Assembly (NCBI GenBank): GCA_963281255.1
Contig: OY725491.1
Span: 1,488,001-1,552,000, forward strand
Length of the DNA: 64,000 nt
Source: Aphrocallistes beatrix
Taxonomy: Eukaryota > Porifera > Hexactinellida > Sceptrulophora > Aphrocallistidae
Direction: 5' to 3'
Below are positions 13,870 through 24,182 of this stretch, piece by piece (position 1 is the first letter of the stretch; each line of letters opens with the position of its first letter). Under the pieces are notes generated by a model. The model was not told the origin of the DNA. It worked only from the letters and a program-made list of their open reading frames with translations, and did no database searches. The translations under genes and the position numbers were made by a program.

Positions 13870-13938
13870 GCAATAATATTCATACGAAAACCGCGAAATT
13901 TATCGAGAATTTCGCGGTTTTCGTATGAATATTATTGC
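13870..13938. repeat. Perfect 31-bp inverted repeat
   Basis: Arms 13870-13900 and 13908-13938 are exact reverse complements around the 7-base loop tatcgag. It lies 38 bp upstream of the WD40-gene start codon, so it is in that gene's 5' UTR or core promoter. It may be a tiny MITE or a cruciform/regulatory hairpin. Confidence 0.85.
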
Positions 13939-14778
13939 ACCAAGAGAAAGTCAATAGTTTAAAAATGATTAAATGAATATCTTATTGCTCAAATATTTGC
14001 TTTCTATATTACGCGGTATTGCTAAGACTTTATAATATTAGTAAATTACCCAATATGATAGGCAATAATTGTATGAGTTAGGAAGTTATATAGCATTTTT
14101 AATCATTGAAATTTAAAAAAATCCGAATTCATTCTTGTAGTTTATAATCAATTCTCCAAAAAGTGATGAGCTCATTTGACACTTGCAAATGAAAATTTTA
14201 TTGGTACAAACAAGCATTATAACATCACCACAATAAAATGAAATTGAAAACTGCTGCATTCCAAGTGATATTATTTTTATCGCACAAAAAATATCTTGCA
14301 TTTTTTTTCACTTATTTCCATGATCTAAGCCAGGTAATTATTTTATCATATGCTGTGCTGTCATTCAAATTACAGAATGGTTATCGGTAGTTTATCATAA
14401 AAACAGTTGGGATGTTGGAAGTCATGATAATTATATGTTTAATAATCTTTAATAATATGGATCAGACAGAAACTATAATAAATCTATGAAAAAAATATTT
14501 TGGTTTCCTATCAGACATTTACCTAAATGTCACCCCCAATTTTATGCCATCATCCGAGTAAACATGAACTTTCCTTCCTTATGGAAATACATATTCGTAA
14601 ACACAATTCGATAAAAACATAGTCTTGTATTTTGTAAGTTTAGATGTAACAAATTGAGTACATACACTGCTGAATGGGTTAATTATCTAATCAATGTCAA
14701 ATGAATTCAACTGTGCCAAAGCCATTTGCCTTGCAATGCCATCCGTCCGAATCTCAGAAAGTTGAGAGTACTGTCTGG
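13939..14778. other. Divergent intergenic region
   Basis: Separates the minus-strand WD40 gene from the plus-strand TRAF-C gene, so it should hold both promoters. It is AT-rich; apart from the TATA box at 14779 I see no gene or clear element. Confidence 0.4.
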
Positions 14779-14786
14779 TATAAATA
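14779..14786 (+). promoter_or_regulatory. TATA box of the TRAF-C gene
   Basis: TATAAATA 131 bp before the ATG at 14910. This implies a start site near 14,810 and a 5' UTR of about 100 nt, and supports 14910 as the true first coding exon. Confidence 0.55.
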
Positions 14787-14909
14787 CAACACAGTTTGGA
14801 ATAAAGGAAAAACTCCGAGAGAAGAAGTATACGTCCCAAAGGAAACCACTCTTACGTCTCTGTTGAACCTTTGATATTATTTTGAATTTTGTCTCGTTTT
14901 AATTTTGAA

Positions 14910-17900
14910 ATGACTCAGTTAAGTTTCACAATACCTCTTGGTTGCTCTGAGGCTAACAGTAACGACTCCCTACAGCGACTGTTAGAGAACATCCAAGTTA
15001 TAACTCGAGAAGAGAACTTTGCTGAGAAGATTGAAGGACGGATGGAAAGTCTGGAAGACAAGTTCTCAGATATGGCAGCGAGAATAATTAAATGCGAAGA
15101 TCAGGTATTCATTGGTTGTACTTTCTTTTAAATCAAATTAAACGGAGAAGTTTAAATAAATATACATATACCTATGTTCAGTTGCTCATGTACAAGAGTA
15201 TAGTTACAACATGCGATAGCTTACATAGAAAAAGGATATATGATTCTTGTACGATTTATGAACTGTTACTAATATACAAAATTATAAAATCGGTTCAAAT
15301 ATTTCTATCTCCAATCTCGGTTCATTAATTTATCATTTATGTCAGGTTTATATTACATTATGATATTATGGTTCATTCAATAAATTAGAAGAGGAGTGAA
15401 CAGAAAATTTATTTCATGAAGATCTGAAAAAAGAATTATCTTAAAACTGAATTTTAATGAATCTGAAATATTTGTCTGATCATAGGAATTTATTGCTATT
15501 GCACAATAATCTATACCTAACAAATCGGTTTACCTTAAAATGGGATTAAAATATCATTTCGAAATACAATTTAATAATCCCTTAAATGGCGCTAGATTTT
15601 TGCTAACTCATTTCCGGTTAAGTCATTTTGGGCGGGGAAACCTTAGAAATGTAGGGTATTTGCTATAAATAGAAATGACCCCAGGTAATTTAAGGGTTTT
15701 AATAAGTTGTATCCACTGTATGACTCATTATTGTGAACATAGTCAACTTTAGAAGTGCGTAGTTATTCCTAGTTTAGCTAAGTGATGTGATCAAATAACA
15801 ATGAGTATAGCCAAAGACTGCGAAGGTTAATTCGAAAGATAATAATTGTCGTTTACCAAACAGGCTTAATTTAGCTTCTCAATAAGAATACTAATTTCAA
15901 ACGAGCCACTCAATCAAATTCCATCTAATAGGCTGGCACAGTGGAAGATGTGCTAGAACGGTTGAACAGACTGTCTGAGAGTATCGAAGCATTGGAGGGA
16001 GATAGCAAGCACATGAAAGAGAGGGAGGTGAGTGACGTCACTGAGCTGAGGGACATGTTGGAGTCACTGAATGCAGAGAGTAGAGGCATCATCGAGAGGA
16101 TTGACGACATGGATAAGACCAACACAAGGTAGGTGAAGTTTTTCGTATTATTAAACTTTTTAAAATTTAAATTCGTCACTCATTGATTACAGAGATGTCA
16201 TTAACATTAACCAATGAGAATGCTAGAACATTTATGTATTTGATATTATAACTTCCGTAATGACTGTCCATTCAATCCATTTCTCAAACTGTTCACCAGT
16301 GATCAAAGTAACAGAAGTAAAGTGTTATATTACTATAATGGACAATTAGAGATTCGGACTAACAATCTGTTCTCTTCAGATATTTACCAATGGAGAGGAG
16401 AGTTCTAGGTAGATATTAGGTACAGTTTGGATAGATGATGTGTGCGAACATACCAAGCATTTATGCAAATTCATATCAGTTAATATGGACAGCGATTCGT
16501 AGTAAGAATAGGTCTTAAGTATTACTTTAAATTTTCAAATCATAAAAATATATTATCTATCCCTTGGGAAGATAATATATTTTTATGATTTCGTCTGTCT
16601 GTAGTCTGTATTTACATTTTTTACTGTTGTTTTTCTACAAATTTTAGTAATTGCATGATCAGGCAGATTATCTGCATTGTAACAGATTCTCTGCAGTGTA
16701 ATGGTGTATGGTAATATACCTACCTAGACATATGATAATATAGCCTACCTAAATGAATAAAATGTTGAGTATATGAACCGCAAAATGTTTAATGTGATTA
16801 AATCTGATATGGAATGAACCAGAAATTACCTTCTGTTGAACCATTACCTCAAGGGCTTCAGAGGTTTCTTTCTTGCAAGTTGTAGTCAAAATGGCTACTT
16901 TTGCAGAATAACAATGAAGGTTCATCGATCTCAACGATAACGTTATCAAAAATTATTATCATATCTGTACATAACTTTTTTAAGTTCCTGTTCGCACCTA
17001 GAATTAACTTTGTTGTGTGGTTTAATCACGTTAGATTTATGTGTGAAAACCATATTGCAAGTTCATTATTCTAGTCATTCTATGTAAGACAATGTAACAC
17101 TAAACTCAATACTAAATCGAATCTTGCCGAGTCTAATCATTACCAAATTGTGAATTCGTCAGTCAGGTTTGCTGAATGCAAATCAACTCTAAAGTGACAG
17201 GAATTGGAAGTTTACAGCGATTAGGCATTTAGAACGAAGATATGTCACCAGACTGTATAATCAACCAATAGGATTGATACGTAGGAATTGATTGGAAAAC
17301 CATTAATGATAATTCCGTCTGACTTAACAAGCTGCCTCCTACTTTGTGAATAAGTGTGAAATGTTAAGATTAAGATTGATAAGCGAATTGACATTTGACA
17401 GTATTGAATAAGAGAGGTACCTATCTAAGTGCGTGTTGAATGCTATGAATCAGCATTGAGACAGAGAGAGAAGGAAGAGCGGATATATGAATGCGAAAAT
17501 ATAATAGCAATAGAGAGATAGAATTGGATTGAGGTGTTAGGACTCTAAACGCGACTTTTCACACTCCAAATCAGAGAGAAGCGTATTGAGAGGCGTGTTC
17601 CGCTTGACTTTAAGGAACTTAGTATTCTTAAGCTTGACACTGGAGGCCCAGTTCGGCAGGGTCTCCAGCAAAAGTGTCAGATGCTCTTCCAGCAACTTTT
17701 GATCCATCTTACAATGGTGACTCTCCTTCAGTTTGTACAACACATCGGACCATGGGAGAGTGCCACGTTTTTCAGCGAGGTACATGTTACGCACGATACT
17801 GCATATCTCAGGCAGTTTCTCCAGCATTTCTAGCTTCTGTATCACTCCATCGTCTCTGACCATGTTAAGCTTAGCCTTCTCCTGTTCCTTCAGTCTGATG

Positions 17901-20900
17901 CGTTCAATCAAGTTCTTGGAGACGCCTTTCAGTTCGATAGACTGTTTAGTGTCTGATGGTGTGTCGGTGCTCTCTGTTCCTGGATCTGCTGCGGACTTCT
18001 CATCCATCAGTCTCTGCATGACCTTACTGATCCTAGTCGGGAGGAGATCGTGGGATGACTCCAGGACTTGCCTAGCCATCTGAGGCGTGTTTGAGTGCGG
18101 TTTTTGTGGTAGTTTCCCTTCAGGAATTCCTGGGACTGTGTCCAGGTTGAAAGAGGGATGCCATCGCTTGATCTGGTCGCTAGGCAGCTTGATAGGCGGG
18201 TCGAATGACCGCAAGAATTTATCGTGGTAGCCCATTAGGAACTGGATAACGTGTGCACGCATTTGTTTGTTCCGTGTGAGGAGATCTTGGTTAGTGAGCG
18301 ATTTCGACTTCACAGATCGAGTAGGAGACTCACAGTGTAGATCGTTATTCGCGGTTATTATCAGCTGCTGCTGCCCACGACGCGGAGAGTTGATGGAGGT
18401 TCTTACTGGCTGGTAGGAGAGAGAGAATGAAAATGGGTAGAGAAAGAGGATTTGTGCGACCTGTTTAAAACTCAACTGTTTCCCACTCATTGTACTGACT
18501 GCTCTCTGTAGTTTCTCAAAGGGACAAGTCTCCCTCCTACGTTCTGTCATGGAGAGGACAACGTCCATGCAGCGGAAATGCTCGAGCAGGATAGAGTGGG
18601 TGTGAGAGATGGGCATCTGAGAGTCGGTAGAGAGGTGGTGGTACTTCTGGTAGTGGGGAGGAGACTGTATTGGACTGGTGGGGGTCTTGGTCGGGCTTGA
18701 GAATTGGAGTTCCCTGAATGTTTTCATCTTGGGAGACTTTTCTGGTGTCTTCAAGAGAGCTAGTTTCCGTATGATACTGTCTCTCTTAGGCGATAAGCAT
18801 CTCTCATCCTTGTTCTCAAAGGGGAGAGATTTCACCGGGGAATCCAATAGGGTTTTCCTAGCCTTCGCCTCGACAGGAGTTGGTTGAGCGAGTTGCTTGG
18901 CCAAAGAGAGCTTGGATACCCGAGCACTACGAGCTGGAAGCGGTGGGACCTTGTAGCTCTCCTTCTCATCTAACTGAGTGAGCAGCCTACGTCTCACCCT
19001 ACCCACCTGTTCTAGGTTCGAGTTGGTAGTGTTTGGGATTTTGAGGATGACCGGAGTCTGGTAGCTGGGACTGCTCACGCCTGGACTCTTGGGGGTTTGG
19101 GCAAGGGAGGGGGGGACTTCCTGTTTGGTAGCGGTTAGCGCTTTCAAGCCTGAACTCAGAGGAGTGGAGGGTTTCAGTGGAGATTTGCTCCGACTGAGGG
19201 AATCTTGCAGTTGAATGAAAGTCTCATTTTTGGCCTTATTCTTTTGATTGGTTTTGTGTTCTGGGGGGCAAACAGATGTTTGCATGAGTTTCTTAGAGCC
19301 ACGTGGCTTCCTAGCAGGAGCTGGCTTAGCTGTTCTCGCTGTTACTTGCTTTTGTTTTGTCGCTTGTTTTTGTTGTGGGTGAAGGCTAACAAAATCTGTA
19401 CTTAGAATGACTTTTTTGGGAGATGGATTGAGAGACACATCTTTTGTTCTCTTCGAGATAGGAATAGACCCTGAATTCGGACGCTTTCGACCGGTAGCTT
19501 GAAAGAATCCTTCCAAAAGGGTCTGACCTGTGGACATTTAGAGATGAGGTTGCCTGACGTCTAGTCGATATTAGGAAATTAGCTAATAATATGAAAATAA
19601 AAGTCGACAATATTTCTGACTAAATATTACATCCTGCTTCCATAATTGGAAGTAAAAAGACATTCCAAAATTTAAAAAATATCACAATATCACCTTTGAT
19701 TAATAAGGTCATACGATGTTTCCTTGAAATATTATTTCTTGCGTTAGAAACAGAAAATGGATGGAAATCTAGTTAATTCCTAACTTCTGAATAAGAATGT
19801 CCACTAATGAAATGAATTAGTTCTTGTGTGTCGATACTGAAACAGCGGATTGAAAATGTGGGTAGAGATGATCGTTAATTGATATTGAAAGATATATTAA
19901 ATGATAGCTATTGTAACTATTAGCTAATCTGATCACACCAAATAATCAGTCGTTTATCACTAAGAAATTTAATATAATTCTATTGAATTCGTTTATTCAA
20001 TTTCAACATAAGCAATTTTATGTTGAATCTTCAATTTTTGGTGAACTCAGATAACCTCCAAATTTTTTATATTATTAATGATCTCATTTGAATATGGATT
20101 TACTGTAGTGGTTAATATAATCAAAAGTTTCTGGTGTGTGATTATATTATTATTATTAAAATAGATATTTGTATATGATATGTGCGTCAACTTTGTCGTA
20201 ATTACAGTGCATGCCAACCATAGGCGTCGGACCCACCTGGCTACCCGGCATGGGCCGGGCGGCCCTAAGTAGCTGCCCGGCTCTACCCGGCATCGTCGCT
20301 TATGGGCCGGATAGGCCCAGAGGGCCTACTTGACTGGGTACAAGCTTACCTAATACATTCCCAAAGTCCTAGAACCGTGTATCATGCAGTTTAATTACTG
20401 TATCCACTAAAACATATAGAGTTTTATTTATGTTAGTATCGATTGGGCCGACCCCGGAGTCTTTGGGCCGGGCGGCCCGAAGGGCCAGCGGGTCCATTTC
20501 CGATGCCTATGATGCCAACTTGAGCTATGGTAAAAGCGGGACGCAGCGTTAAATTTCGCGGGACATGGCGGGACGCAATAGGAAATAACTATACATGGAA
20601 TAAAAAAAGGGGACATAATCATGGGCGTAGCCACGGGGGGGCCTGGGGGGGCCTGGCCCCCCAAAACTTTCACTCGGCCCCCCCAAAATAAATAAATCAC
20701 TTTGAAATTTGAAATTTGATCTAAATAATGGCCCCCCCTAAAATATATCCTGCCCCCCCAAATAATATTTGGTCGCTACGCCCATGGACATAATGGGTAA
20801 ATTTCATGTTAAACTCGCGAAAATTAGCTCAATAGAGTGAAAAAAACGGGACATCCCACCAAAAACGGGACGGTTGGCATGTATGTACTAATTACTTGGT

Positions 20901-23026
20901 AGGTGTACTGAATATTCCAGAGAACACGTAGTTAACCGTGTAACCTCCACTAGTTTCAGCACACAGCAAGAGACCGCGAACAAGGAGAACTTGAGCCTCC
21001 TGGAAGAGAGCTTGTTGAAGCATGAAGAACACGCGGCTGTTCTGACTGAGATGAAACTGCAGCTAAAGAATGCGGCCAAACTGAACGCGGTGCTCTCTTC
21101 AAAGGTAGAATCTCAAACTCTAATACATTCATACGTTTTGCAGAGCAAAATGTCAAAAATTATTTCCGCTGTCCTATGTTCACCGTTTCCATCTTTGACA
21201 GCATTACTTAACGTTCAGAGGTCCCAATTATAAATCTGAATCCCTTCTGAAAGCAATTAAAAATAGAGAAACCATTTAGCTTTAATCTAAAACATACGAG
21301 TGTGTAGGACTTTGCATAATTCAACAGAATTAGTGACTATAACACTGCTCTGTTAGAACATCGACATGTGTAAACCGTCTCTATAGTTAACATGAAACTA
21401 TACATATGAATGTAGGAGTGAAACATTGTAAGTATGTAGCAACATTCAGTAATACGGATTCGCGTACTTAAGACTATTTTAATTATATTATAACGCAGAG
21501 CCGGTGCCACTGGTACGGTTGGTACGGTTTTAACCGGACCACTTTTCAAAAGTGGCCGCAGGTTGGTCCGGTTGGTTCGGTAAAAACCGGACCACTTCTA
21601 AAACCGTGGCGCCGGCGCTGTAACGATATGTGTGTGTAATGATAAGCATGTGTGATTAGCTGCAAGAGGTGAGCGACAAGTACGAAGATCTAGCCAGAAC
21701 GTCCACAGAGAGAGAGGAGAAGAGTGAGCAGAATGAACATACTCAATCCGTCATAATCGAAGCGTTGCAAGAGCGTATCAAACTCCTGGAATCGCAGCTA
21801 TCCAACGCGTCCAGTCCTTGTCCATTCAGTCCCACTTCTACCAGTGACCTGGGCGAAGAAACCGCCCCGAGGAGTTCAAAGAGCGAATATTCTCTCTTAG
21901 AGAAGGAGAATAAGAATCTCGCGAAGAGGATTGATCTCTTGCAAACGGAGAATACACAGCTCAAAGAGGAAAGGGTGAGTCGCAACGGAGAATACCTCAA
22001 AGCAGAATGATATATGGAATCGAAATAAAGAGCAGTTGTTCCCAACACAGGGTCCACAGACATAATTTTTGTATTATGGTTGATGGGAGGGTATCGACAG
22101 AATCCAGAAAAATTGCTATAAAGGGTCCACTGCCAAAAATAAAAAAGGTTGAAAACCGCGGATTTCGAGGTTTGACTATTTTAAGTCATAATAGTCCAAT
22201 TCAACACCATATATTACAAGTATTTCATATATCTTAGTTGAGGGCTAATTAGTATAAGATTTTCTGTACATAATGCCGTCATAAATGATACATCAGAGTG
22301 TTTTAGATAGACGAACCTTTGACAGATGAAGAATTCCTCGAAAGCAGTTCAGAAGATGAAGTCTCATTGGAATCTCTCATACTTCCCAAGCCAATACTAT
22401 CTGTAAACAAACCGACCATCCTGGAGAAGGAAATCCAACTGAAGAAACAGACTCGCAGAGAGAAAATCAACAAATTGCAGCTCATGATAGAGCGCATGAG
22501 AGAGCAGAATAAAGGGCTGACAACCCGTGTAGCCAGAATACACGAGAAAGCTAGAATTAAGAAGCTAGAACTGCCCCAGACGCCATACGTGTTGTTGGTA
22601 AACGCAGTGAAGTCTCACATTGAGAAGCAGGACATGGTGTACAGTGAACCGTTCGTATCAAAGCATTCCGGGCACAAGATGGGAGCCGTAGTAGATTTCA
22701 GTCACGCTCAATCTGGTGCGGATTCTTCCATCGGTGTATTTCTAACTTTGCTACCTGGGGAGAGGGATGACACTTTGAGATGGCCGTTGAGAGCCAACTT
22801 CAAAATTGCCCTTGTAAATCATCGAAATAGCAAACTGTGTCACATTCACTCCTTCAGTGATGGAAATGATAAGGCATTCCAGAGGCCAATGTCAAATAGA
22901 ATGTTCAACTTATACGGGGTATCTCAGTTCATTTCGATCAAATCGTTGTTAAAACCTAACGACATGGAGTTCTACCTTCTAGAAGATAGGCTAGAATTTC
23001 ATATCGAGGTTCAGTTAGCGAATTAA
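14910..23026 (+). CDS. Coiled-coil TRAF-C (MATH) domain protein
   Basis: Five exons with agreeing phases: 14910-15104, 15932-16128, 20960-21104, 21660-21974, 22307-23026; 523 aa. About the first 310 residues are mostly heptad-like coiled coil (ERLNRLSESIEALEG, LEKENKNLAKRIDLLQTENT). The last 130 or so read as a TRAF-C domain: YSEPFVSKHSGHKMGAVV, FLTLLPGERDDTLRWPL, FQRPMSNRM and FHIEVQ match the family's YKMCARVYL, LRWPF and SFQRP blocks. No RING or TRAF zinc fingers are encoded, so this looks like a trimerising adaptor without ligase activity. The ATG at 14910 is chosen because a TATA box lies upstream; the frame is open a few codons further 5' without an ATG. Intron 2 contains CDT1 on the other strand. 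An AATAAA lies 156 bp past the stop. Confidence 0.85.
15583..15690. repeat. MITE-like repeat with CCTTAAAT ends
   Basis: Ends CCCTTAAATGGC and ttacctggggt/atttaaggg. Inside are CCGGTTAAG, GGGCGGGGAAACC and CTATAAATAG. Similar sequence occurs at 48246-48366, 58646-58755 and, in part, 28018-28105. In intron 1 of the TRAF-C gene. Confidence 0.55.
16537..16591. repeat. 22-bp perfect inverted repeat
   Basis: Arms 16537-16558 and 16570-16591 (AAATCATAAAAATATATTAT and its complement) around an 11-base centre. In intron 2 of the TRAF-C gene. AT-rich; no function assigned. Confidence 0.75.
17537..19537 (-). CDS. CDT1: CDT1 replication licensing factor
   Basis: Single exon, 666 aa. CDT1 loads MCM2-7 on origins with ORC and CDC6 and is held in check by geminin and S-phase proteolysis. 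The N-terminus has a PIP box, QTLLEGFF (residues 5-12), then RKR. A basic, disordered region rich in SP/TP sites follows. The geminin-binding winged helix is clear at about residues 295-400 (HYQKYHHLSTDSQ, LLEHFRCMDVVLSMTERR, FEKLQRAV, VAQILFLYP). The C-terminal MCM-binding winged helix is at about 560-655 (LPWSDVLYKLKESHHC, LLETLPNWASSVKLKNTKFL). It lies wholly inside intron 2 of the TRAF-C gene on the opposite strand. Lack of introns suggests intron loss or retroposition, but the frame is intact. The PIP box lacks the usual TD and the basic +4 residue of a CRL4-Cdt2 degron. Confidence 0.93.
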   Translation of the reverse strand: MSTGQTLLEGFFQATGRKRPNSGSIPISKRTKDVSLNPSPKKVILSTDFVSLHPQQKQATKQKQVTARTAKPAPARKPRGSKKLMQTSVCPPEHKTNQKNKAKNETFIQLQDSLSRSKSPLKPSTPLSSGLKALTATKQEVPPSLAQTPKSPGVSSPSYQTPVILKIPNTTNSNLEQVGRVRRRLLTQLDEKESYKVPPLPARSARVSKLSLAKQLAQPTPVEAKARKTLLDSPVKSLPFENKDERCLSPKRDSIIRKLALLKTPEKSPKMKTFRELQFSSPTKTPTSPIQSPPHYQKYHHLSTDSQMPISHTHSILLEHFRCMDVVLSMTERRRETCPFEKLQRAVSTMSGKQLSFKQVAQILFLYPFSFSLSYQPVRTSINSPRRGQQQLIITANNDLHCESPTRSVKSKSLTNQDLLTRNKQMRAHVIQFLMGYHDKFLRSFDPPIKLPSDQIKRWHPSFNLDTVPGIPEGKLPQKPHSNTPQMARQVLESSHDLLPTRISKVMQRLMDEKSAADPGTESTDTPSDTKQSIELKGVSKNLIERIRLKEQEKAKLNMVRDDGVIQKLEMLEKLPEICSIVRNMYLAEKRGTLPWSDVLYKLKESHHCKMDQKLLEEHLTLLLETLPNWASSVKLKNTKFLKVKRNTPLNTLLSDLECEKSRLES
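20219..20511. repeat. hAT-type MITE (CATAGGCGTCGG family)
   Basis: Ends CATAGGCGTCGGACC and TTCCGATGCCTATG, flanked by exact 8-bp duplications ATGCCAAC (20211-20218, 20512-20519). GC-rich interior with cccggc and gggccg words. A second copy is at 35228-35491. Confidence 0.85.
20620..20786. repeat. hAT-type MITE (CATGGGCGTAGC family)
   Basis: Ends CATGGGCGTAGCCACGG and GGTCGCTACGCCCATG, flanked by exact 8-bp duplications gacataat. Contains G and C runs (ggcctggcccccc). Confidence 0.85.
21496..21621. repeat. CAGAGCCGGTGCCAC MITE
   Basis: Ends CAGAGCCGGTGCCAC and GTGGCGCCGGCGCTG with repeated ggtccggttgg words. Copies at 49760-49918 and, decayed, about 23621-23692. In intron 3 of the TRAF-C gene. 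Confidence 0.65.
22033..22161. repeat. Decayed hAT-type MITE
   Basis: Reads cagttgttcccaac, gggtccacag, then aaaggttgaaaaccgcgg; a relic of the 858-1022 family. In intron 4 of the TRAF-C gene. Confidence 0.5.
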
Positions 23027-23181
23027 CTTCTGCGGTCAAACACTATACACTTTCTAACTCAATATTTATGTTTCTACTCCTTTCACTTACTTCTTTACTA
23101 CCCTGTTACTATTACTACTTAGTACGGCACTAACTTTTCACTCTTGTTAGAAATAGTGATTGTGTACTTCTCAATTTACTC

Positions 23182-23187
23182 AATAAA
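23182..23187 (+). terminator. Polyadenylation signal, TRAF-C gene
   Basis: AATAAA 156 bp after the stop codon at 23026; the first good signal downstream. Confidence 0.55.
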
Positions 23188-24182
23188 CTCTTCTTACCTG
23201 TTTTACTTCTAGTGTGAGGGGTTATGGGCATAGGCGTAAACTTGGCCAAAGTGGGGGGAACCAGAGTTGCACGCGGGTCGAATATAATAGTTTGCGAGCC
23301 CGTGGGCCGGAAACCTTGATGGAACTTTGTTAGTTTCCACTTATTTGTATTTGCAGAAACTCACTCCCATAAAAGGATTCCCTTAGTGTCTCTAGTTAGT
23401 ACCTTACAAAGCGTCCCAAAAATATTTATGCGGGCCGAATAATTTAGTTGCGGGCCGCGTTAACTTAAAAGTGCGGGCCGCGGTTACACATTTCGGCCCG
23501 CGTGCAACTCTGGGGGGAACAGCACTTCTGCCCCACCTCTCAGAAGTGTGGATGGTTTTACTCCTATACCATTCTTGTTTATCTCTAATTTAGTGAAACA
23601 TGAAAAATATTACCAGTAACAGGACCGTAGTCACCAGGTGTGAAGTGGTCAGGTTGAAATCGGACCAACCGGACCGGTGGCTACGGCCCTGAGTAAGATA
23701 AATTAACCTAAAAATGTTTCTCCATGGGTGGCTCTAGTGACTGATTCATCAAAGAAAGGTGCAGTTTGGATAATCGATCGATAAAGTTAGACATTTTTTA
23801 ATAGTTGAATAATACCTTGCAAATACTATGCATTATCAACACTAACTTATGGACGGACATCGAAATATGTGTATTTTCGGAATTAGTATTAACCAGTGTT
23901 ATTTAATGTTTGTATACGCATGAAATTTAAACTTGATTCCTTCTACGTCTTACCTGAGTTTGTGCGAACAATAGGACTTGACTGAAGCATTCAGAATTAA
24001 AGCCCCATATATGTAATACTAGAATGAATTTAATAGTAGAGTAGAGATGGAACTCAATATCTTCTCAAATTCCTACGCAACTGGCATTTCTAAGAAGATT
24101 TTCTTAGGCTTATCTCTCCCAATAAGACTAACCATACAAAAGAGATGTTATACAAATGAAATGAAGTTAAGAAAGTTTACCG
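23188..24182. other. Intergenic region with nested repeats
   Basis: Between the TRAF-C and EF-hand genes, same strand. Holds the hAT element at 23262-23512 inside an older repeat starting CATAGGCGTAAAC, and a relic of the CAGAGCCGG family near 23621-23692. The rest is AT-rich without a visible gene; the EF-hand promoter should lie near its right end. Confidence 0.5.
23262..23512. repeat. hAT-type MITE (CAGAGTTGCACGCGGG family)
   Basis: Ends CAGAGTTGCACGCGGG and CCCGCGTGCAACTCTG, flanked by exact 8-bp duplications gggggaac (23254-23261, 23513-23520). Interior has repeated gcgggcc words. Confidence 0.85.

Larger units (their letters stand above)
20210..20883. repeat. CATGCCAAC-ended element, interrupted twice
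   Basis: Right end cgggacggttggcatg and an interior of repeated cgggac words. Two hAT MITEs are inserted in it (20219-20511 and 20620-20786). A related copy is at 61487-61749. In intron 2 of the TRAF-C gene, upstream of CDT1. Confidence 0.6.

Noticed and set aside
20428-20700. 90-codon minus-strand frame
   Set aside because: Runs across the borders of two different hAT MITEs.
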